Part shown: positions 46,704-58,996 of the stretch, one piece after another
Layout of the letters: each line of letters opens with the position of its first letter
Position numbering within the stretch: the stretch's first letter is position 1
From: Labia minor
Taxonomy: Eukaryota; Arthropoda; Insecta; Dermaptera; Spongiphoridae
Direction: 5' to 3'
NCBI GenBank assembly: GCA_963082975.1
Contig: OY720347.1
Span: forward strand, 44,839,155 to 44,903,154
Length of the DNA: 64,000 nucleotides
Notes under the pieces: model-generated
Databases searched by the model: none
Told to the model about the DNA's origin: nothing
Seen by the model: the letters and a program-made list of their open reading frames with translations, nothing else
Translations under genes and position numbers: made by a program

Positions 46704-49700
46704 ATGGGTACAACACCGAAATCTTATAGACCCCGGTGTTATTTTGATATTGAAGTTGGAGGTTTACCTTTAGGAAGAATCGTTTTTGAACTTTTTAACG
46801 ATATTTCACCAATAACTTGTGAAAATTTCCGTGCTTTATGCACAGGGGAAAAAGGATTAGGAAAAACCACAGAAAAAAAATTATGGTATAAAGGAATTAT
46901 TTTTCATCGTGTTGTTAAGGATTTTATGATCCAGGGTGGAGATTTCACAGTTGGAAATGGAACCGGAGGTGAATCAATTTACGGAGGAACATTTGCGGGT
47001 AAGTATTACAAGTCTATATTTATTTACAATGGAATAATTAAAAACTTTAATATTTTATTTCTAGATGAAAATTTTGACCAAAAACATGATAAACCATTTC
47101 TTTTATCAATGGCTAATCGAGGAAAAGATACTAATGGATCACAATTTTTTGTGTAAGTTTGAAATTATATCTAATAATTAACATATTTTTGGATATTAAT
47201 GATTTATCTTAGTAAATTATAAATTATCGTTAAAAGTTTATTTCAGCATACATCTTAAATTAGGATTAAAAGCATTTTTAGATATTTCTTAGGGTTATCC
47301 TTTTAGCTTGAACAAAAATCACAATGGACTGTTTTGTTGGTTGTAGAGCCACGTCAGCCCTGGTCTCATCCACCTAGGGTTTTACCAGCTTAATCTTGTT
47401 TTATTGTTGTAGAACAACGCAACCAGCCCCTCACTTGGATGGGTATGTATTCATTATTTAGATCGAATTTGTTTAAATTATTTTAAATCAAAAGGTATTT
47501 ATTTGGTTTAAATTTTCTGAATCTAGAGTGCACGTGGTTTTCGGTCATGTCATCTCAGGCCAAAGTATCGTCTCTCACATCGAAGGGTTACCTGTCGACA
47601 GAATGTGCCGCCCGCTGCAAGATGCCAAAGTCATCAATTGTGGTGAACTTGTTCCTAAATTACCTACAAAAGGTATTATATTTATTTTTATTTCTTAAAA
47701 AAAAATTTAATTAGTATAAATTCCAATCCTAATTTAATACTCTGAATTTAATTTAGCGAAAAAGGAAAAATCAAGTAGTACGGAAAGTTCTAGCGATTCT
47801 TCCGAAGATTCGAGCGAAAGTGATGCTGAAAAGAAAAAGAAAAAACGTAAAGAACGTAAAAAAAATAAAAAATCGAAAAAAGAAACTAAAATATCAAATA
47901 CCGATGCAAATACGGTAAATATTATAGACAAACAAATTGTATACAAAATGTTCTATAATTTAATTTTTAATTATTATTATAATATATTATTATTATTTAT
48001 ATTCAGCAGGAAACTGACAAAGGTGATGCTCATCCATTAGTAACACTTACAAAAATAAATCCTGACGAAATACCAGATATTCCTCAAAATAAGTTTCTAT
48101 TTAGAGGAACATCAAATAAAGACGGGAAAGGACCCAAAGAAAGAGAACAGTCTTTTCCAAGAAATGATCGAACAACAGGACGAGAGAGAGATCGAGATCA
48201 ATGGGATACAAACCGACGTCGTAAACATCGAATTCGTGGTCGAACCAAATCCGGAAGAGTTATTAAAGGACGTGGAGTATTTCGTTATCGTACTCCCTCA
48301 CGTAGTCGATCAAGAAGCTTTACTCCTCCACATTGGAAACAAGCTCAAAATCGTACTATTACCTATTCACAATATACAGTAAGTTGTAAAAATATTCAGA
48401 TGTGATTAAATTTATAAAAATTGCCTATTTAAAATTTTTGAATTTTTGTCAACATAACTGTCTGAGTCTATATTTTCAGGCCTGTATATTATATTCATAT
48501 TTATTAGATAAATGCATCTATAATTATGACACCTTTAGAGAACAAACACTTTTAAATTTAAAATATGAACTAAACGAATTTTTAAATTTTCAACAAATTT
48601 AATTTGAATTAATTAGTATGATAGGAAAAAAAACATATTTATTATTTTATAAAATAAAACTAGATATAAATTAAAAATTCCCCTAAATTTTTAGTTTCTA
48701 GTATCACCTATTGTGATTTCTAGAGTGGACTTATTTATTATTTATAAATTTATATAATATTTATATTTAATGCCGAAGACATTAAATTTTAACTTTTTTG
48801 GTAGTAAAATGAATCTATCCTATTTTAATAAACCACTTTAATCCTTTTTTACACAAAAATAAATAAAATAAATTATTTTATCTACTGTTTTCAAATTGCA
48901 TTAGATATATATAATTTTATACATGTCTAATTGACCCGACTCATTACTCAGGATCTCATTATCCAATTTAATGTATGTAAATTTGATTATGTTAATGAAT
49001 CACATAGGTATTTAGTTAGTTTATTTTAAACGAGATTATAATCAATATCTATTCATTAGTGACTTTTTAAAATAATTAACAAATTTCTTCAGACAATTTG
49101 TTTCTTTTTTTATATGCTATTACATATACATTTTTGTAAAATAGATATTTTTATAAAAAAAATAATTTTATAAAAATTGTTTTAATTTAAAATAATTTAT
49201 AGTAATATTTTATTATAGTTTTTTATTTAAGGAATTTAAATTCGAATGAGAAACCTTAACGGTAGGCTCAGCAGAAATTAATCTCGAAGAACCAACGTTA
49301 CAGGAGGTAGAAATGATAATGGGAAATTTCAAAAATAATAAAGCAGCGGGAATAGATGGGATTTCAGCAGAAATATTAAAATATGGAAGAAAACCTTTAG
49401 TAGAGTGTATGCTTAAATAAGTTCTTTCGATATGGCATAAGGAAAAGATTCCTTTAGAATGGCAGGAGGCAGTTATTATCCCACTCTTTAAGAAGGGTAA
49501 TAGAACCAAAACAATTTCTCTTTTGACGACATTGTATAAGAATCTTTCGAATATTATCTCAATGAAATTACGACCATATGCAGACGCAATATTAGGAGAA
49601 TATCAGTGCGAGTTCAGGCCAATCCGATCAACTGTAGATCAGATATTCTCATTAAGGCAGATATTAGGAAAAAAAACGAGAATTCAATATCTCTGTTCAC

Positions 49701-51863
49701 CAAATTTTTGTAGACTTTACAAAAGCATATGACTCAATCATGATCTTAATGGGAATTCCAAAAAAACTAGTACGTATGATTCAAATTTGTTTTGAAGGTA
49801 GTAAAGGAAGAGTAAGATGCGGGAATCAACTATCAGAAACTTTCGAAATTCGGAATGGGTTAAAACAAGGAGACTCATTATCACCATTTCTATTTAATTT
49901 AATTCTGGAATATGTAATTAGACAAATTGGGGAAAAATCAAACAGAATAGAATTAAACAAAAAAATTCAACTATTAGATGACTTAAATATAATAGGAGAG
50001 TCGGCAATTGTAATTAAAGATAGCGAAGAAAAATTAATCGAAGCAGGAAAAGAGGTGGGGCTGGAAATAAATAATGCTAAGACAAAGTATTTAGTAACAG
50101 AGGGGAATAGTATTAACACACAAAGTCTTAACATACATATAGAATTTGAAAATATAGAAAAATTTAAATACTTAGGTTCTGTAATAACGAAAGATAATAA
50201 TATACGAGATGAGTTTAAAGCGAGGTTACAATCGGGAAGCGCCTGTTATCATGGCGTAAAGGGGCTTATCGCATCATAATTATTATCAAAGGGAATAAAA
50301 ATTAAAATATATAAAACAATTATTTTACCGGTTATATTATATGGGTGAGAGGCATGATCTATGACCTTATGAGACGAGAATAGATTTAGAGTATTTGAGA
50401 ATAGGATTCTGTGAAGCATTTATGGGCCAAAGAAAGATGAGGTTACCGGGGAATGGCGGAGACTGCATGACCTCTACGCATCTTCAGATATAGTTAGAAT
50501 TATATGTGACTAGAATGGGGGAGGAAATAATGGAGACAAATATATTGGGGGGGGGGGGGATACTGAGTGAGAAACGCCCGCTTGGAAGACCAAGGACGCG
50601 GAGGGTGGATAATGTAGGAAGGGACGTGAGAGAAATGGGAGAGGATAGGGATTGGAGGGTTGTGGCTCAGAATAGGGAAACTTGGAGAAGTGTGGTTGCT
50701 GCGGCCAAGAACTTTCGAGTTCCGTAGAGCCATAGAGATAGATAGATAGATATTTAAGGAATTGATGTAAAGCTAATAATCATCTTTCATTTAAATTACA
50801 GAAAATTGAAAATGAACGCCAGCAACGGGAAGCTGAAATAAAAAAAAGAGAGGAAGAAAGAAAAAAAAGACACCAAGAAAAAGAGCATTTAAATGATAAT
50901 ACATCAAATAAAAATAAATCAGTAGATAATTTATCAGAAATGGAAGAAGGCGAAACAAGGGATGATGAACCTCCTCAAAATGGAATGAAATCTGAAGAAA
51001 TTGATTATAATGCTCTTGATTATGAAACAATGGATGATAAAGAGGAGAGAGAGGAAAGTCGTGAACCGCCTGTACCTGGAACAGAATTGGAAACAAATAC
51101 TAAAGTGGATCGAATGAAAAATGCTTTGCAAGTAGAAGGAGGAGCTTTTAAAGATCAAAGAGAACAAGAAGGAGAACCAACTAGTAAACAACCCACCCCA
51201 ATTGATTCAGTACCTCAATCTGTTATTCGACCCATTACATGGCAACCAGCTCCTATAAAGGATCCTCCACCTGAATTACGTAAACGATTTCATCCGGCTG
51301 GACAGCGAGTAATTTCCTCACGTCCGTCAGACCGTTCTCATCGATCACATCGTTATAAACCATCTAGCAGCAATTGGCATTCATCACGTAGAGGAAATCC
51401 TGATTATCGACGAAGTGATCGACATTCTCATCATTCCATGCACCGTAGTCATAGAGAAGGTCGTGATAGATCAGATCGCGAAAGAAGACATCGCGGAAGG
51501 TCACAAGAACACCGACGAAGACCAAATAGTCAAGAAAAACGTAAAGAAAAAGATAGCAAAGAATCGAAAACAAAACCAAAAGAAGATTCAGTTCCTCCCA
51601 CTATTAAAGAGCAAGAAATACAAGAACGAGATCGTCAACAAAAAAGATTAGAAGAAATAAAAGCATTAGAAAAATTGAGAAATGAAATGAAAGAAGCCTT
51701 ACTGGAAAAACGTAAACAATTAGCTGCAAGGGAAGCCGCTGCTGCAGCAGCTGCTGCAGTGGAAAAGAAAAAACGTAAAAAGCGTTCATCTTCTTCCTCT
51801 TCTAGCTCATCATCATCTTCCTCTTCCAGTTCAAGTTCATCTCCTGAACGTCGTAAAAAATAA
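46704..51863 (+). CDS. PPIG: PPIG/Moca-cyp type nuclear cyclophilin with SR-rich tail
   Basis: Peptidyl-prolyl isomerase of the large SR-cyclophilin class, associated with splicing factors and RNA polymerase II CTD. Seven exons: 46704-46998, 47065-47152, 47413-47442, 47527-47672, 47757-47914, 48007-48378, 50802-51863; phases agree, 716 residues. Cyclophilin domain ~10-185: [15 protein letters not shown] and NGSQFF keep the catalytic Arg, Phe, Met and Gln; PHLDGVHVVFG has His where cyclophilin A has Trp, typical of this class. Then an acidic/Lys stretch ([18 protein letters not shown]), [27 protein letters not shown] with TPPHWKQAQ as in PPIG, an Arg/Ser/His-rich region, a charged helix and a run of ~23 Ser ending SPERRKK. 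The ATG at 46704 is preferred to 46659 by homology. Intron 6 contains a LINE; AATAAA follows at 51899. Confidence 0.94.
47413..47442 (+). other. 30-nt microexon of the cyclophilin gene
   Basis: Exon 3 encodes only [10 protein letters not shown] plus shared codon ends, but that is the active-site loop before HVVFG. Acceptor TTGTTGTAG, donor GG/GTATGT. Skipping it keeps the frame and would remove 10 residues from the fold. Confidence 0.85.
48001..48012 (+). other. Tandem NAGNAG acceptor of cyclophilin exon 6
   Basis: TTCAGCAG offers two acceptors three bases apart (exon start 48007 or 48010). Both keep frame and differ only by one Gln, a common source of one-residue isoforms. Confidence 0.75.
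49237..50750 (+). mobile_element. 5'-truncated LINE in cyclophilin intron 6
   Basis: 1514 bp flanked by a perfect 13-bp duplication TATTTAAGGAATT (49224-49236, 50751-50763) and ending in a GATAGATAGATAGA tail, so a typical target-primed insertion. Reads non-LTR RT motifs in order: [18 protein letters not shown] (49332), [14 protein letters not shown] (49461), [20 protein letters not shown] (49592), [20 protein letters not shown] (49852), a damaged catalytic box (LLDDLNII; the YA of YADD and upstream residues lost), then [18 protein letters not shown] and a basic C-terminus [15 protein letters not shown]. Several stops and shifts. Clade not assigned. Confidence 0.9.
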
Positions 51864-54113
51864 ATTCATTCCAAATCATGAAATAGGAATATATTTTTAA
51901 TAAATTCATTTTAATTTTGACTGATTTGTTTACTAATTTTTCATGATTAAGCTTCTCTATCATTGTATTATTTATGTTTAGTTTTATGTCAATCAGTTTA
52001 TTTCCTATTTGAAGTAGCTGTAATTAAATGTTATTTTCTTATCCTTATTGGAATTAATAAATCTATATAAGAATAAATTTATTATTTATTTAGGCATAGA
52101 TGAAAAGTTCAAATTTAATTTGATTAGAAGCCAGAAATTTATTTTCTTTACTCGTAGCTCCTTTCTTCATAACTGATTACTGATTGGAATCTAAAAATAC
52201 ATCTTTTCTGTTTAAATAAAAATATCTTTAAACGGTTGAATATGTTATAAAATTTTACATTTATTTAAATAATTCATTTTTTTCTTTATAATTTTTAGAA
52301 AATCAAATTTATAATAATAATTCTTATAATAATAGTATGAGAATCAACATGTCAATTTCTCATATATTTAATTTTAGATTAGAATAAGTGACACTCAATG
52401 TTACAAAAACTTGAAAAGCTATTAAACAAATTTTTGTATATACAATCTTATATTTTCAGAAATTTAACTTTCAAAATTCACCATACCTTCACTTCGATAA
52501 GTATTCATTATCAAATAAAGATTTAATCTAGACATATCCACAACCTCTAGTTTAAACAACAGAAATTATTATCTGTTAAATGGTTAGGATATTTTATTGG
52601 CCTTTATATTTTTCGTTCATTTAGCATTTCATTTTTTATAAATGGAATTTAATCTTCTATTTACCTATGCGATTTTAACTTTAATTTGTGTTTTATTTAA
52701 CAAGTAATTTTGCGTCATGAAACTCATGTTATTACAGCTTTAGATTTTTAAAAATCCATAGAAACGATTAATTACTTTTTTAAAGAGATATGTTTTACAG
52801 TATATATATTGTAATATTTCTTCTTTTTCTACGGTTTTAATAATAAAATAACCATAATTTTATTATCTGCAAATGCATTTGTTTATAATACATTTTTCAA
52901 ATCTTAAAAGCTAGTTTAAAATTAGTATTTCGCTAATGGTGGTATATATTCTGAATAAATTCACATGTCATAGGATCATATCTGCAATTATATACTGATG
53001 CAGGATTCTGGAAATGGTTTCAAGTTGGAGATCATAATTGAGATCCCCTTCTAAATTTCAACTAAATCTCTTATTATTATTTTTTCTATATTATTGTCTT
53101 AGAGAGGATATATCATTCTGCAGAAATATTATTAGTATTGAATAACGGAATTTTTTTTAATAGATAATAATTAAATATAATATTCCCTTTGAATTAGTAA
53201 TTATTTTTATCTTTTATATAAACTTATGTACATTAGATACAATTTTAATATATTTTATGATTTTGAGAGCACCTCCAGATTCAAGCGAAAGATAATTTTT
53301 TTTTTAACCTTCTTTTTATTTGGTTTATTTGTATATTTATATAATTATACATATTGTACATAAATTTAAAAACTAAATAAATTATAATTTATCATTGGAT
53401 TATTTTAATAAAAGTGGTTTAAATAATTGATCTAATTAGTAATTATATTTCTAATGTATAATCATGAAATTATAAGAAAATCTCTCAATTACATTTAGTT
53501 TATGATTTATTAAAAATATTTTTATTATGTAAAACATAACTGTTTAATTTTATTTGAAATAAAAGTAGTATATATTTTTGTATTTTCCTCAATTAAAACA
53601 AATTACCCAATAAATATAGAATTAATGAATGTATTTATAAATATTGATTTCAATTTTTTTAACTCTAAAAATTTATGATAATTTTTAATTACACATTTAT
53701 ATAAAATGACATGTAATTTAGTATAAAAAAAGTCGATCTAAAAATCGAATCCAATTTATCCCAAAATCGGAATCAAAAAACAAATTTTATCTATATAGTA
53801 ATTGTAAGAGACAAATAAAATATTTTATTTACCAAAAATTTTCATTTTTTTCTAATTTGTATAATTGTATAATATATGAATGACTATATATATTTATTAA
53901 CAAGGTTCTAAAAATTATCTCACTCATTATATTTCATTGCTACTGAACAATTTTTTTTAAATACATATTGGAGGATGTTTTTTATTATCTCGCCAGAGAT
54001 AGTATTGAGATTACGAAAATTTTCGATGTTGAGATTTTGATGTTTTTATACGTTTTGAAGGTTTCTGAATCATTTTCACTAAGGTTGAGAAAAATGTCTG
54101 TGAGTGTGTATGT
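51864..54113. other. AT-rich intergenic DNA after the cyclophilin gene
   Basis: After the poly(A) signal candidate at 51899 there are 2.2 kb of AT-rich DNA with no gene, clear inverted repeat or TE motif that I can find. 53975-54100 is slightly less AT-rich and unassigned. Confidence 0.5.
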
Positions 54114-54582
54114 GTGTATGTAGACAAGATTACGCAAAAACGGTTTGAGCTAGAATCATGGAATTTGGTACATGGGCATTATTTAAAATTCGTAGTTTTC
54201 TATCAACTTTTAAAAAATGTAGCTCAACCGGAAGAGTCATTACCTACAACGTTTCATTTTTTTCCCTTCAAACTGACCATAAAAATAAAGATATATGTTT
54301 GATTGTTTTTCACATGATTAAAAATTGTATAAAACTGCTATATATAGAATTTCAGCTTGATTGAATCGCTGAAAGTACCGGAATTAACACGATTACAAAT
54401 AACGCGCCAACACGTGACGTGGTGCCATCAACAAAGAGCAAAACATGCGCTGGTTTAATAAATATTATTTATTAATTTTAATTTATAATTAATTAAATTT
54501 AATTTAAATATATTATATAATGTTATTTAATCCAATTCAAATTGCGAGATAGTCGAGTGGAGACACTCTAGCTTATTTATCA
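54114..54582. repeat. Interspersed repeat 'B', copy 2 (uninterrupted)
   Basis: Matches 24484-24856 and then 25913-25990, and so shows the filled-in structure of repeat B without the Helitron. The junction is at 54480-54481 (TTTTAA/TTTATAATT). Ends with ATTGCGAGATAGTCGAGTGG and ACACTC, whose inverse is at about 8677-8730. ORFs in it are spurious. Confidence 0.8.
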
Positions 54583-54927
54583 ATTATAAATTAGATACCT
54601 ACTTTTATCTATAAATTATCAGATATCATAAATCGACCTTTTCTAAAACTTTCTTGCTAGCGGATCATTTTTTTCACGGAACTTTTATAATTTTGTATAG
54701 AGTCCGAGAAATCATTACTTTCTTTTCCACTAATTTTTTAGTTTTTAAAATTTTATTTTTCATAAAACATTCTCACAATACATCTGCAAATATAAAATAT
54801 ATTCTGTTTCCATATAAATAAGAATATACATTTTTTTTCTTTCGATCCTAACCATTTGCCAGTTACATATCTTTTTATTTTTATATTTTATATAATATTT
54901 TTATTTTTATTAAATTATAAATTCCAG

Positions 54928-55020
54928 GAACTTTGCAAGGTTCCATCCCTCGATCTTAAGTTCAACAGACCAAGACTAAAACGAGGTTACCCTCCTGGTT
55001 ATTCAAATATTTACATGATT
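54928..55020 (+). other. Candidate internal exon cut by repeat A
   Basis: After a good acceptor (AAATTCCAG), one frame reads ELCKVPSLDLKFNRPRLKRG then YPPGYSNIYM, with balanced composition and protein-like residues. No donor follows; instead repeat A begins about 55030. Either the exon was broken by the repeat or the gene ends abnormally. Protein not recognised. It may belong with the terminal exon at 58318. Confidence 0.4.
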
Positions 55021-55029
55021 TTTTTTACC

Positions 55030-55520
55030 GACCGGCGATAGTAAGGGAGATATTGTTTTCACACCAAATTTTTCATATGTGGAGATTTTTACATATCTCC
55101 ACAAATCATGCATTTTCTTAACAGAAAAAAGTAGTTTTAGTATAATATCTGTCCTTCTGTGTGTCCTTATAGATGTGTACAGCTTGAACGGCTCAACGGA
55201 TTTTGATAAAATTTGGTATATTTACTTAATGCATTAGTATAATGAATTGATCAACTTTTGGTGTATATCCGGAAACCGGAAGTGGTAGTTTACAAAGTAT
55301 TAATTTTATATTCATTGTCCCAAAATATTTTACTTAAAATATAGTAGTAATTAATAATTGATTAATTAAACTAAAAATAAAATCTAAGATAATATAATTT
55401 AGTCATTTTAATTCAAGTTTTAAAATTTTTTTTTATACTTTATATATATATAATGTTGTTTGGAAATTAATTTATTTCAAATCGTCGGTCGGTTCTGTGC
55501 CTGGCCACAGCTCAACTTAT
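55030..55520 (-). repeat. Interspersed repeat 'A', copy 2
   Basis: Reverse orientation of 44874-45505: starts TTTTTACCGACCGGCGATAG and ends CCTGGCCACAGCTCAACTTA. Internal part includes GCTCAACGGATTTTGATAAA and ATCCGGAAACCGGAAGTGG. Non-coding. Confidence 0.8.
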
Positions 55521-56046
55521 TTACTTTTAATTTTCATATATTTCAAAAATAATATTTTCAATACTCTATTTTATCTCAATCGAACTTTCTTTCTCTTTCC
55601 TTAATTGATTATTTTTTTTTATTCTAATTACGTTTGAATTTGTTGAGTCTGCTAATCTATTAAGTCGCCCGTATAATTGAATTTAATTTGATTTCTCCCC
55701 TAATTTGGCTAATCACGTATTCCAATATTAGATTGAATAAAATTGTTGAAAATGCGACCCTTTGTTTTAAACCGGTTTAATTTCAAACTTTCGGAAAGTT
55801 GATTACCTTCCCTCTACTATAATCTTAATCATACTTATATACCTTTACCTTAGAAATTCCATTAAAATTTAAACACTTTTCTATCAATTCAATACAAAAA
55901 TACATCTGTCTGTGATCTTGTGAACTTGTACTTTAATTACCAAGATAATAAATTTTCCCTCCTAAATATATATATAAAGGATGATCAAATAAATAAACTA
56001 TTGTTTATTTGAAGTAAAAAAAAACTGTATAAGTTATTATAATCTA
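55521..56046. other. AT-rich intergenic DNA
   Basis: No frame, repeat end or motif that I can support. Confidence 0.4.
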
Positions 56047-56880
56047 TCTATGTCACTGTGGCTCTTCGGGATTCAAAAGTTCTTGGTCGCAGTAACCACA
56101 TTTTTCTAAGTGTCCCTATTCTGAGTCACAACCACCGAATCCCTACCCTTTCCCATCTCTCCCACGTCCCTTCCTACATTGTCCGCCCACCGCGTCCTTG
56201 GTCTTCCTAGCGGACGTTTCCCAATCAGCCTTTCATATTTTTCGCCATTCTTTCCTCCCTCATTCTAGCCACGTGCCCTGCCCCTCGCAGCTTTTTTGAC
56301 TAGTGATGCATAGAGGTCATGTAATTCCTCGTTATCCGCCATTCCCCAGTGACATTATCTTTTTTTGGCCCATAAATGTTGCGAAGAACCCTATTCTCTA
56401 AATCAGTGTTTCCTAACCTTTTTTGTGCCATGCCCCACCTAAGCTAAAATTCTTATGCCTCCCTATGTAGCATATATATAATTTTTAATATTAAAAGGGT
56501 TAAACTCCTGTCGAGTCCATTTTCGAATTGCCCCTCTATGGGGCGTGGTCCCCACGTTGGGCAACACCGCTCTAAATCTACTCTCGTCTCCCAGGGTCAT
56601 TGACCATGCCTCTCACCCATATAATACAACCGGCAAAATAATTGTTTTATATATTTTATGATACTCTGGTAATAATTTTGACTAGATAAGCCCCTTTACT
56701 GCATGATAACAGGCGTTTCCCGATTGTAACCTCGCCAAACCTCCATTTAAACTCATCTCGTATATTATTATCTTTCGTTATCACAGAACCTAAGTATTTA
56801 AATTTTTCTACATTTTCAAATTCTATATTTTGTATGTTAAGACTTTGTGTGTTAATACTATTACTATTTATATTATGTAT
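56047..56880 (-). pseudogene. LINE 3' portion, interrupted by a hAT MITE
   Basis: The minus strand matches LINE 49237-50750 from NSINTQSLN and [20 protein letters not shown] (about 56760-56880) to the end near 56047, where the tail reads ATAGATAGATT on minus. Broken by stops and by the hAT insertion at 56404-56569. Confidence 0.85.
56404..56569. mobile_element. 166-bp hAT MITE inside the LINE
   Basis: Ends CAGTGTTTCCTAACC and the inverse of CGGTGTTGCCCAACG, with a perfect 8-bp duplication CTCTAAAT on each side (56396-56403 and 56570-56577). Non-coding. Confidence 0.88.
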
Positions 56881-56889
56881 AAATTTTCC

Positions 56890-57263
56890 TATGCCAGCGC
56901 TCCGGTGCACTTTCTTGCACTCGTACCTAAAATAATTAATATCTTTAAACTATTCAACATAAATTTGTGAAATTTTCAAGAGATATCAAGGGAAGTTGTT
57001 TCTTTGTATACAAAAAATGTGATCAGCTTAGCTAGAATTTGAGTTTTGAAGACTCCCGAAAAAAACAAAGTTTTTTCTTCTTTGAAAAAACGTGTTCGAA
57101 GAAAACAATAAAAAAAGTGGAAAAAGAGAAAGAGTAATTATTGTAGTTTTAAAAAGTGCAAAAATTTTCAAAATTGATCGAGAGATGCCAGAGAAATGTA
57201 TATTTATATAAACATTGGAAGCCGGCGAGTACGGATTCGGGGTCCCGGCTTGAGGGGTTAATA
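56890..57263. other. Unassigned stretch before the second mariner
   Basis: Contains a Lys-coding run near 57060-57140 and a GC hairpin GCCGGCGAG...TCCCGGC near 57222-57250. No family or splice pattern is convincing. Confidence 0.3.
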
Positions 57264-58142
57264 AAGGGTGTTTTTTTTCAGGTATATAACTTTAAGTTGG
57301 CAATACTGTTCAAGTTGACGACCCATTTAACAGCTGTCAAGTGATTTATTCTCAGTTTGGTTTGTCAATTCATCATGAATAGACTCACGCCTGAACAACG
57401 CTTGCAAATAGTGCAATTTTATTTCGAAAATAATGGTTCTGTGCGGATACGTATCGTGCACTACGTCCATTTTATCATGGACAAAATCGTCCATCAGAGC
57501 AGTTATCCATGGAACGTTTTCGCACCACGTTTACTCTTATTGATAACTCGCATCCCCAGAGACGCCGTGCGCTGCGTACAGAAGAAGCTATTGCTACTGT
57601 AGAGCGTAGCATTGAGGAAGACCCGAATAATCAATGGTGATCGATATAGACTTTTTCATTCCTGAATTGAATAACCATGATGTCCAGGAGCTGTGGTTCC
57701 AACAAGACAGCGCAACAAGTCACACAGCTCGTGCCACAATCGATTTATTGAAAGACACGTTTGGTGACCCCCTAATTTCACGTTTTGAGCCTGTGAATTG
57801 GCCTCCAAGATCTTGTGATTTAACACCGCTAGACTACTTTCTGTGGGGCTATGTAAAGTCATTGGTCTATGCGGATAAACCACAAACACTTGACCATTTG
57901 GAAGACAACATTCGCCGTGTTATTGACGATATACGGCCACAAATGTTGGAAAAAGTTATCGAAAATTGGACGTCCAGATTGGACTACATCCGAGCCAGCC
58001 GTGGCGGTCATATGCCAGAAATCATATATAAAATGTAATGCCACAAGATTATCTTTCGTATAAATAAAATTCATGTCAATCGAATAATCCATCGTTGTTT
58101 TATTGCAATTTAAAGTTCTATACCTCTAAAAGAAACACCCTT
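57264..58142 (+). mobile_element. Second deleted DD41D mariner-like element
   Basis: Terminal inverted repeats of ~31 bp (AAGGGTGTTT...GGTATA..AACTTT, imperfect) with TA on both sides (57262-57263, 58143-58144). Length 879 bp. The 5' frame (57375-57602) begins MNRLTPEQRLQIVQFYFENN, a typical start, then derails. An internal deletion removes the first catalytic Asp. The 3' frame (57634-58038) keeps WFQQDSATSHTA and DLTPLDYFLWGY: 41 residues lie between the two Asp. A different subfamily from the 34808 element by ends and sequence. Confidence 0.88.
57634..58038 (+). pseudogene. C-terminal half of DD41D transposase
   Basis: 135-codon frame including the stop, covering the second and third catalytic Asp, then YADKPQTLDHLEDNIRRVI and a normal family C-terminus. 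No frameshift in this part, but without the first Asp and DNA-binding domain it cannot work. Confidence 0.85.
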
Positions 58143-58317
58143 TATAAACTATTATATTATATAATATATATTTGTTATAAAATAAATAATATATAACTAT
58201 AATTATTAAAATATAATAATTAAATATTAAAATATAATAATTAAATATTAAAATATAATAATTAAATATTAAATTATTTGATTTTTATTTAAATTATATA
58301 TTTATATTTATACACAG

Positions 58318-58470
58318 GCAACAGCCCAAAGATTAGCGCAACCAACAAATGTCAATATTAAACATGAACTTAAACATAATTTTTTAATATCCACGACGAG
58401 AACTCCCAACAACATGAAAACAAAAATTAAAGAAAACTCTGCTCAAGGCAGATTACTAAAAAATCATTAG
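58318..58470 (+). other. Candidate terminal exon, gene unknown
   Basis: Acceptor TATTTATACACAG, then 50 codons (ATAQRLAQPTNVNIKHELKH ... GRLLKNH) to TAG. Composition and Lys/Asn/Thr usage look like a real C-terminus. Family not recognised. Upstream partners may be the block at 54928 or exons outside detection; the second mariner lies between. Confidence 0.45.
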
Positions 58471-58771
58471 GTATACGAAAAATATTGTTTTCAAAGAACT
58501 ATTTAATTAATTGCTGCAAACCTCAATAAATTCTATTTAAACTGAAATTGCAAACACCTTTTGCAACGGATTCGACTAGTATAATAATAATGTATCTAAT
58601 TTAATTTCCTTTAGAAAGGAAATTGGAATAAATTTAATTTTATAATAAAGAAAAAAAATTATTTGATTTTGTATGACAAAAAATGTAATAACGAATAAAA
58701 GAAAAACGTTAAAAAAAAATAAATAATCCAAAAACTGGTAAAATATTTTTATGAAAGTTTAAAGATAGAAT

Positions 58772-58996
58772 TCATATAGTTAAAGCAAAAGAATAAAACC
58801 CCCAAAAAAATTTAATAATTTGAATAATAGTCCATTTATTTGGTAGTTTTACCTGAAAAGTTTTCCAGGTGTTTTGAAAATTGGTAATTTTATAGATTTC
58901 GACGTTCTCTTTTTGAATTTCAACTTTGCCACTCCGTATTTTTGCCGCTTGCGCCGGATATTGGAAAAATGATGCCAAAATGCAGTTTTCTGACAA
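58772..58996 (-). other. Candidate 5' exon on minus, gene unknown
   Basis: A frame MSENCILASFFQYPAQAAK... runs to NTWKTFQ at 58855, where a good donor CAG/GTAAAA follows. Bases 58855-58996 are more balanced than the flanks. No downstream exon is visible before 58470, so this may be noise. Confidence 0.25.

Noticed and set aside
49213-49509. 98-codon minus frame
   Set aside because: Antisense of LINE reverse transcriptase coding sequence.
50940-51863. Stand-alone 307-codon gene
   Set aside because: It is the in-frame continuation of cyclophilin exon 7, which starts at 50802 after a proper acceptor.
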